A model generated the notes under the pieces. That model was given only the letters and a program-made list of their open reading frames with translations, was not told the origin of the DNA and made no database searches. Below are positions 17,620 through 24,700 of a stretch of 39,484 nt of DNA, in pieces. The stretch comes from Macromonas nakdongensis. Its GTDB lineage: Bacteria > Pseudomonadota > Gammaproteobacteria > Burkholderiales > Burkholderiaceae_C. The stretch lies in assembly GCF_002837145.1 (NCBI RefSeq), contig NZ_NWMV01000103.1, positions 1 through 39,484 on the forward strand, read 5' to 3'. A program made the translations under genes and the position numbers. Each line of letters starts with the position of its first letter. The first letter of the stretch is position 1.

Positions 17620-18240
17620 ATGAATCCCTCTGCGCAAGGTTACGTCTACCTGGTGGACGACGACCCCGACATCCGCTTTTACCTGTCCGACCTGTTGCGG
17701 CAGCTGGGCTATGTGGTGGCCACCTTTGCCGATGCCGACACGTTTTTCAAGGAGTCGATGGACCTGTCGCCCGCGGTGGTGCTGATGGACATGCGCATGC
17801 CCGGCCTGACCGGTGTGCAGGCGCAGCAGCGTCTGCAGGCCATCGGCCGGCAGACGCCGGTGGTGTTCATCAGCGGCGAAAGCCACCCCCAGGAGATCAT
17901 CGACGCCATGAAAGGCGGGGCGGTCGACTTCCTGATCAAGCCCTTCAACCGCGAGCAGCTCGTCGCGGCGCTGGACCGGGCGCTGGCGCGGGATGTGAAG
18001 CAGCGTGACCAATTTGTGCGCCTGACCCACGTCCAGCGCATGTTCAAAGCCTTGACCGAGCGCGAGCGGGAGGTGTTTTTTCTGATTCTGCAGGGGCATG
18101 CGAACCAGTCGATTGGCGAGCTGACCGGCGTGCAGGCCGACACGGTCAAAAAGCACCGCGCCGCGGTGTTCGACAAGTTTCAGGTGTCGTCCACAGCCGA
18201 GTTGATGGCGCTGTGTGCCGGCCTGGATCTGGCGAACTGA
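17620..18240 (+). CDS. LuxR/FixJ-type response regulator
   Basis: A 206-residue DNA-binding response regulator. The receiver domain (6-125) has the acidic cluster D13-D15, phospho-acceptor D57 in VVLMDMRMPG, S85 and K107 (LIKPFN). The C-terminal LuxR-type helix-turn-helix begins at LTEREREVF (145-153) and continues through SIGELTGVQADTVKKHRAAV. ATG 17620 begins the receiver fold directly; the frame is open further upstream, but that part lies over the divergent kinase gene. It converges with the export operon, with 12 bases between stops. The palindrome before it and the related site before the export operon make this protein the best candidate for both. Confidence 0.9.
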   Translation: MNPSAQGYVYLVDDDPDIRFYLSDLLRQLGYVVATFADADTFFKESMDLSPAVVLMDMRMPGLTGVQAQQRLQAIGRQTPVVFISGESHPQEIIDAMKGGAVDFLIKPFNREQLVAALDRALARDVKQRDQFVRLTHVQRMFKALTEREREVFFLILQGHANQSIGELTGVQADTVKKHRAAVFDKFQVSSTAELMALCAGLDLAN

Positions 18241-18252
18241 GCGGGAGCGGGC

Positions 18253-20361
18253 TCAGAAACTCATCTCGCGCCACAGCACCGCCAGGGCCTGCTGCAGGTA
18301 GCGGCTGGCCGGTGCCGACCAATCGGCGTGGATGGTGACGCGGCCGCGCCAGCCCATCTGAACCCAGTGCGCGGGCAGAGGCCCTTCCGGCTCCAGGGTG
18401 ACGCGGTAGATGGCCCGCTCGGGCACCAGCTGACCGGCGGTTTCCCGGGTCAGCACATGGCCACCGAGGTGGGCCGCCAGCTCCGGGCGCGGCAGGACGC
18501 GGGTGGCGTCGGTGTCCACCGCCAGCACACGCAGGCGCAGGCTGGCGTGTGCCGGGCCATCGGCCAGGAACAGCGCATCGTCGCCGGCGTGCACGCGCTG
18601 CACCACATCTTCCTCCAGCCAGGTTTCCACCAGCCAGCGGCCGTCGTCGCGCACCAGCAGGGCGATGCGTTCCTGGCGCTGCAGCCATTGGCCCACGTGC
18701 AGGTCGGGGTCGAGGTCGCGCAGGTGGCCGGCAAACGGGGCGGTGGGGTGGTAATGCCGCCACTCGGTGTCCAGGCTGGCCAGCTCGGCCTGGGTGGCTT
18801 GCAGGGCGTTTTCGTGCACCAGCAGGCGGGTGCGCGTTTCGGCGTCAAACGCCGATGACGCGGCCTGCCAGCGCACCTGCTCCAGCCGGGACTGCAGGGC
18901 CTGGCGGCGCAGTGCCAGGTCGGGCACGTAGAGCTGCACCAGGGTGTCGCCGGCCCGGACCTGTGCCCCTTCGCCGAAGGGGAGGGCCTCGATGCGTGCC
19001 CCCGATGGGGCGAACACCGGCCAGACTTCGGTCGGGTGCAGCATCGCGCTGGCGGTGACCCGCCCTGGCCAGGGCACCACGGTCAGGCCCAGCAGCAGGG
19101 CCAGGGCGGTGGCGGTCCAGCGGCTGCGACGCTGGGCGCGGATTTCGGGCCAGCGGGCGGCCCAGACCCGCAGCTCCCGGGCGATCGGCCACCAGACGAA
19201 CCAGATGATTTCCACCGCGAACAGCACCACGCCCAGGGCCTTGAAGAAGTGGTGGTAGACCAGCAGCGCAATGCCCAGGAACAGCACCAGCCGGTACACC
19301 CAGGTGGCCCAAGCGAAGGCGATCAGGGCGCGCTGGCGCTGCACCGTCACGTGTTCGGGCGGGGCGTCGCTCCAGCCGAACAGCACGCGCCGCAGGTGCC
19401 AGCGCGCGAGGGCGAAGCTGCGCTCGTGCAGGTTGGGCCAGTCCAGCCAGTCCGACAGGATGAAGTAGCCGTCGAAGCGCATGAAGGGGCTGGCGTTGAT
19501 GGCCAGCGTCGCCACCCAGCTGGTGGTGGCCAGCACGAAGGCGGCCGATTTCAGCCCCCCTTCGGGCAGGAAACCCCAGGCCAGCGTGGCCCAGGCCGCC
19601 ACCCCCAGTTCGGTCAGTATGCCGGCCGCCGCCACGAGCAGGCGCTGGCGGTGGCTGGTGAGGCGCCAGGTTTCGTTGGTGTCGGTGTAGGCCACGGGCC
19701 ACATCACTAGAAAGGCCAGCCCCATGGTGGGCACGCGGCAGCCCATGCGCTTGGCGGTGAAGGCGTGCCCCAGTTCGTGCAGGAATTTCACGCAGATCAG
19801 GGCCACGCCGTAAGACGCCAGCCCTTCCCAGTTGAAGGTGTCCACCAGGGAGGCGGTGAACACGTCCCAGCGGCGCAGCACCTGCGTCAGGCCCAGCAGC
19901 AGGGCGCCGAGCGTGAGCCACAAAAAGGTGCGGCTGTACAAGGCACCGGCCACGCCTTGCCAGCGGCCCAGCCAGGCGTCGGGCCGCCACAGGGGAATGC
20001 GGAAAAACAGGTAGTGGTGCAGCAGCCATTTCAGGGGGCTGCCCTGCATCTGGGCCAGTCGGTCCGCCATCTGGCGTGGACTTTGGGCAACGCGGGGTTG
20101 CACCAACTGGTTCTGCTGCAGAAACTGGGCCACGGCCAGCACGTCGTCGGCCGTGAGTTGCAAGGTGGTCTGCTGGGCGATGTCGCTGGCCATGGCTTCG
20201 GGGTCGTCCAGGGGCCAGCGCTGCAGCACTTCAAAAGTGGGCCAGTCGATGCGGAAGAACAGGTTGCGCACCGGATCGTGCAGCGTCCAGCTGGGCTGGC
20301 CGTCGGCCAGGGCCGGCCCGGGCAGCAGGCTCAGTTCTTCGCGCAGGGTGGGCAAGGGCAT
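18253..20361 (-). CDS. PqqD-like / M50 site-2-type protease / HlyD-like adaptor fusion
   Basis: A 702-residue inner-membrane protein. Residues 20-90 ([19 protein letters not shown] ...) resemble a PqqD-like peptide-binding domain. Residues 140-400 are polytopic and carry a full M50 zinc protease signature: HELGH (195-199) and [10 protein letters not shown] (289-298, the N-x2-P-x4-DG motif). A last membrane span near 416-430 leads to a periplasmic biotinyl-lipoyl/HlyD-like part (440-690; [27 protein letters not shown]). It could bind the cargo's N-terminal region, cleave it or a partner in the membrane, and join the export conduit; this is inference. It is the last gene of the operon, three bases after the GAF-HlyD gene. 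Similar M50-HlyD fusions exist in other bacteria but I know no established function. Confidence 0.8.
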   Translation of the reverse strand: MPLPTLREELSLLPGPALADGQPSWTLHDPVRNLFFRIDWPTFEVLQRWPLDDPEAMASDIAQQTTLQLTADDVLAVAQFLQQNQLVQPRVAQSPRQMADRLAQMQGSPLKWLLHHYLFFRIPLWRPDAWLGRWQGVAGALYSRTFLWLTLGALLLGLTQVLRRWDVFTASLVDTFNWEGLASYGVALICVKFLHELGHAFTAKRMGCRVPTMGLAFLVMWPVAYTDTNETWRLTSHRQRLLVAAAGILTELGVAAWATLAWGFLPEGGLKSAAFVLATTSWVATLAINASPFMRFDGYFILSDWLDWPNLHERSFALARWHLRRVLFGWSDAPPEHVTVQRQRALIAFAWATWVYRLVLFLGIALLVYHHFFKALGVVLFAVEIIWFVWWPIARELRVWAARWPEIRAQRRSRWTATALALLLGLTVVPWPGRVTASAMLHPTEVWPVFAPSGARIEALPFGEGAQVRAGDTLVQLYVPDLALRRQALQSRLEQVRWQAASSAFDAETRTRLLVHENALQATQAELASLDTEWRHYHPTAPFAGHLRDLDPDLHVGQWLQRQERIALLVRDDGRWLVETWLEEDVVQRVHAGDDALFLADGPAHASLRLRVLAVDTDATRVLPRPELAAHLGGHVLTRETAGQLVPERAIYRVTLEPEGPLPAHWVQMGWRGRVTIHADWSAPASRYLQQALAVLWREMSF

Positions 20362-20364
20362 GGC

Positions 20365-21747
20365 TCAAACCCCCAGGGTGGTGCGCACCCAGGCCAGCGG
20401 GCGGCGCAACACCCAGTAGCCCAATGGCACCCAGCCGCCGTGCAGCTTGGCCGTGCCTTTCAGGCCCACGCGGTGGGTGGTGGGGGCGTCGAGCGTGGCG
20501 CGCACGCGGTAGGCGTAGCTGCCGTCGGGGCGGTGCACCGCGTCGTGGGCCAGGTAGCGCAGTTGGGCACCCACCGGGGACAAAGGGCTGGCGTTCAGGT
20601 AAAGGGTCACGGCCGTGCCCGGCGGCAGGGCCACGGCGTCGGCCAGCGGCAGCCAAGCCTCCACCTCCGCGTCGCCCGGGGCGGCCAGGCGCATGATGCG
20701 TTCGCCCACGGCCACGGGCTTGCCTATCCATTCGGACGGGTCGTCGAACAGGGCCACGCCCTCGGCGGGGGCCAGCACCCGGGCGCGCTGCAACTGTTCG
20801 CTCAGGTAATCGACCTCGGCCCGCTTTTCTTCGATCTTGCCGGTCAGCAAGGCCAGCTGCTGGCGGTATTTGGGGTCCAGCAGGGCCTGCTGCACGGTCT
20901 GGCGGTATTCGGTTTCGGCGGTGGCCAGGGTTTGTTTCGCCACTTCCAGCTTGCTTTGGATCAGCGCTTCGTCAAAACCGAACAAGGGCTGGTCTTTCTG
21001 CACCAACTGGTTGGGCTGGACGTGGAAGGCGTCCACCACCCCGTCGAGCGGGGCGCGGATGACGACCGGGTGCGCGGGCACCAGTTCGCCCGGGGCCAGC
21101 ACCGTCAGCCGCACGGGCAGGGCCAGCAGCACCAGCACCGCGGCCAACCAGCGCCAACGGTTCTGGCGCCACCAAGGCTGGGCGGCTTGCGGCATAAAGT
21201 GCGCGGCCACGCGCGCGCGCAGGGCGCGCCAGTTGTTGAGGCGCGGACGGTGCAAGGCGTGGAAGGCGTGCCACCAGGCTTTGCCCCATTCGTGCAGCAG
21301 GGCCTGGGTGTCGTCGGGCCAGGGCTCGTCGCGCACCAGCAGGAGGGCGGCGGGTTGTTCACCGGGGGCGTGCCCGGGCAGGGCCAGCCACAGCGCGTGT
21401 GCGGGCCACCATTCGGCCCACTCGGCACCCAGGGCAGGAGGCAGGTCGTCTGCGATGAAAGCGCGGGTGCCGGCATCGGCTTGTGCTCCCCAGTGCTGGC
21501 ACACCGCCTGCACCCACAACACGTAAGGCGCATTGGCCTCGGGCTGCAGCACACCGGAGAGGGTGTGCACCCCCGACGCGGTCAGCCACAACACGGCCTG
21601 GCGGTAGGGCGCCAGGCCATGGGTGTCGTTCACCAGCAGAAAACCCAGCTCCTGGGGGCTGCCGGCTTCGCGCGCACGGCGCTGCAAATCCAGCAAAGCC
21701 CCCATGACCTGCACGGCCGCGGGGGTGGGGTGGGGCGTCACGCTCAT
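20365..21747 (-). CDS. Membrane-anchored HlyD-family adaptor with GAF-like N-terminal domain
   Basis: A 460-residue protein. Residues 1-175 form a soluble alpha/beta region with GAF-like features (LGFLLVNDTHGLAPYRQAVLW). One membrane span lies at about 198-216. The periplasmic part has a split lipoyl motif (VIRAPLDGVVDAFHVQPNQLVQ and, after the hairpin, RVLAPAEGVALF), a coiled-coil hairpin of about 65 residues, and a beta-barrel. This is the layout of type I secretion/efflux adaptors, but with a cytoplasmic sensor-like domain in place of a short tail. Its ATG overlaps the stop of the giant repeat gene (ATGA), so the two are probably translationally coupled. No ABC ATPase partner is encoded nearby. 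Confidence 0.82.
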   Translation of the reverse strand: MSVTPHPTPAAVQVMGALLDLQRRAREAGSPQELGFLLVNDTHGLAPYRQAVLWLTASGVHTLSGVLQPEANAPYVLWVQAVCQHWGAQADAGTRAFIADDLPPALGAEWAEWWPAHALWLALPGHAPGEQPAALLLVRDEPWPDDTQALLHEWGKAWWHAFHALHRPRLNNWRALRARVAAHFMPQAAQPWWRQNRWRWLAAVLVLLALPVRLTVLAPGELVPAHPVVIRAPLDGVVDAFHVQPNQLVQKDQPLFGFDEALIQSKLEVAKQTLATAETEYRQTVQQALLDPKYRQQLALLTGKIEEKRAEVDYLSEQLQRARVLAPAEGVALFDDPSEWIGKPVAVGERIMRLAAPGDAEVEAWLPLADAVALPPGTAVTLYLNASPLSPVGAQLRYLAHDAVHRPDGSYAYRVRATLDAPTTHRVGLKGTAKLHGGWVPLGYWVLRRPLAWVRTTLGV

Positions 21748-24700
21748 CCGGCGTGTGCCACCGCGCGCTCAGCTCCTGTAGCTCGGGCCAGCGGCTTGGC
21801 CTCCACCGGGGCGCGGCCCCAGTCGGCCCAAGGCGTTTGCCCACGCTTGCTGGCCAGCTTGAGCTGTTCCGACAAACTCGGGCGCGCCGCCGTTTTGGGC
21901 TTGGCCTTGTCGTCGCCCACGAAGAAGCGGAACGGCGCCACCGCTTCGCGACCTTCTTGGTCGCGGGCGATCACCATCAGTTTGAGTTCGCGCTGGTCCG
22001 CGGGCAGGTCGGCCGGTGGGGTGACCGTGAAGGTGCCCGATTGCGGGTCGAACACCACCCAGCTGGGCAGGTCGGAGCCGTCTTGCAGCTTGGCCGTCAG
22101 GGTGATCTGGGCATCGGCCTTGGTGTGTGCGAAGGTGTCGTAGGGCAGGGCAAAGCTGCTGGTCGTGCCCAGTTCGGCGAACTGGTCGGTCACCGCGTTG
22201 GCCAGCGACAGGTTGGGCGGGAGTGTGGTGTTGCCCGGCTCCAGCACCAGCACCGGGAAGCCCATGTCGCTCGTCAAGGTGGTTTCCACTCGCGAGGTGG
22301 TGGCCTCCAAGACCGGTGTGGGTGAGCTGACGTTCATCTCCGTGGCGGAGTTGAAGGTGGGCTCGGGCGCCGGTGGGGGAGCGGCCGGTTCGGGTGCTGG
22401 GGCTGGCGCAGGTTCGGGGGCCGGCGCGGGTGGCGGAGGTGGTGTCTGTGCGACGGGGCGGTCGTCGTCCTTGGTGGCCGTGGGGTCGGTCACGCCGGTT
22501 TCGTCAACGATGTCGCCGGTGCCATCGTCAAAGATGGACGCGTAGCCGGCCGCTTCCGTCGGCTGGCCGGGGTTGACCAGCAACTGGAAGCGTTCTTCGC
22601 CCTCAAAGAAAGTGTCGCGCTCGTTGGCAATGTCCACCGCCACCAACACCGGCACGGGGCCGGCTTGCACGGGTTCGTTGGTATACGGATCCCAGGTGCG
22701 GCCGCCATCCAAAGAGTAGTAGATCGGCGCGGTGTCGAGCGAGTCGTCGGGCTTGCCTTCGTTGTCACCGGTCGGGGCCTTGCCAGCGTCGGCCACGTTG
22801 CGCACGTCCAGGGTCAGCCACTGGCCCGGGTTGGCGTTGACGGTGAACAGGGCACGGGGCGAGTTTTCGTTGTAGTTGCCGCCAGTGATGGTGATGGTGC
22901 GGTCGTCGTCCTTGGTGCCGCCTTCATCCGCGCCGCCATCACCGTCGCTGTCGATCTTGCCAGTGCCATCGTCAATGATGGTGCCGGTGTCGTTATCGGT
23001 GATGCTGCTGTTGGTGTCGTAGGTGGCGGTGAGGGTGAAGTCCTCGGCGCCCTCGAACGGGGTGTCGTCCTCGCTGGTGATGTTCACGCGCACCTTGAGC
23101 GAGCCGTCCGCCGGCAGGGCAATGGTGTCCGTGGCGGGGTTGTAGGCCACCCATGCAGGCGTGGTGGCATCCTCGTCGTAGTACTCAATCGTGAAGCCCG
23201 AGACGGAAGCATCACCCGCTGTTGGCGTGGTGGGACCCAGGGCCAGCGTGATGTCGTAGCCGGCCTGGCCGCTGACCGTGAAGGTGGCGTAGGTCGAGCC
23301 TTCGTTGAAGGTCATACCACCCACCACATCAATGGTGCGGTCGTCGTCCAAAGGATGAGTCGGGTCTGTCGTCGGATTCCCGTTAGGCAATGGACCAACA
23401 TCAGGGTAATAAGTCCCCGTGTTGTCGTCCATGATGGTTGCCGTTCCAACAGTTGATGTACCACTTGTCGGAGTCGCCGTTAAAGTAAAGGTTTCACCCA
23501 GATCAAAGTCGGTTTCTTTTTCAGGACTGAAAGCTGTACGAACCAACAACTGGTTAGTTGAGCCTATAGTAATGGTTGAGCCTGCGGTGTAGTTGCGCCA
23601 CTCTCCTGATGTTCCAAAAGCAGGATCCCAATATTGCAAATCATGAACATAATTGGAATCCGTCGGATCCATTCCATTCGTCGTGCCATCCGCGAGGCTA
23701 AGTGTTACACCTGTACCGTTGACACCAAGCACCGTGAATACCGCATAAGGCGAACCTTCGTTGACGGTGATATTGTTAACGCTCACCGCATCTGCCGCGC
23801 CACGAATTTCGATAGACAAGACCGCGATGTCAGTCAAAGGGTTTGTCGCGTCATCGTCAGAAACTGTGTAATTAAAACTTTCGGTCACCCATGTGGATGG
23901 ATTGGAAGCATTGTAGGCGGCCAGGGCATTGACCGTTGCATTATTGTTGTCAACAACATACGACCAAGAACCATTGGTGTTCATGGTCAGTGTGCCATAG
24001 GTGCCAATCAATGTGATAGTGCCAGCGGTGGGAGTCGCCTCAGTTCCCAAGCCCTCTGTGTTTCCTATGCGAACAGAAGTCACACTCAATTGAGATTTTG
24101 CATGATCCACGTCATTATCATTAACAATGACGTTTCCAGAAGGATCAAAGCCTAAAGCGTTGTTGTCAACGCCGCCTGCCTCTATTGCTGTTGCACTATC
24201 GTTAGTAGCGATGGGGTTGTCGTTAGCACCCTGAATAGTCACGGTGAGCGTGGCCGAGTCCAAATTGCCGCCACTTCCGAGCGGGGCATCAGATACCGTG
24301 TAACGGAAGGATTCTTGGAGGGTCTCGCTGCTGGACTGGAGCGCTTGAACCGCCGCATTGAGGTTGTCTACCAGATACGCATAAGAGCCGTCTGCGCCGA
24401 TTCTGAGTGTGCCGTATTTGCCGACGATTTCAGCGAAGTTACTGCTGGAAGTGGAGCCGACATCTACTGAGTCGGTATTGGCGGTCTCCATGCTGTAGAT
24501 GCCTGTTACAAATACATCTGTGCCGGGGAGAGGATCGACGATATCTGCATCGGAGTCATTAACCAGCACGTTGCCGATGGGGTTGGTACCAGTTGTGCTT
24601 CCGCCTGTGGTGGCTGGATAGTTATCGGCTCCTCCATTCTCGACGGCCGTTGCCACATCGTCGATTCCAATCGGATCATTGTTGCCTGAACCAAAAACAG

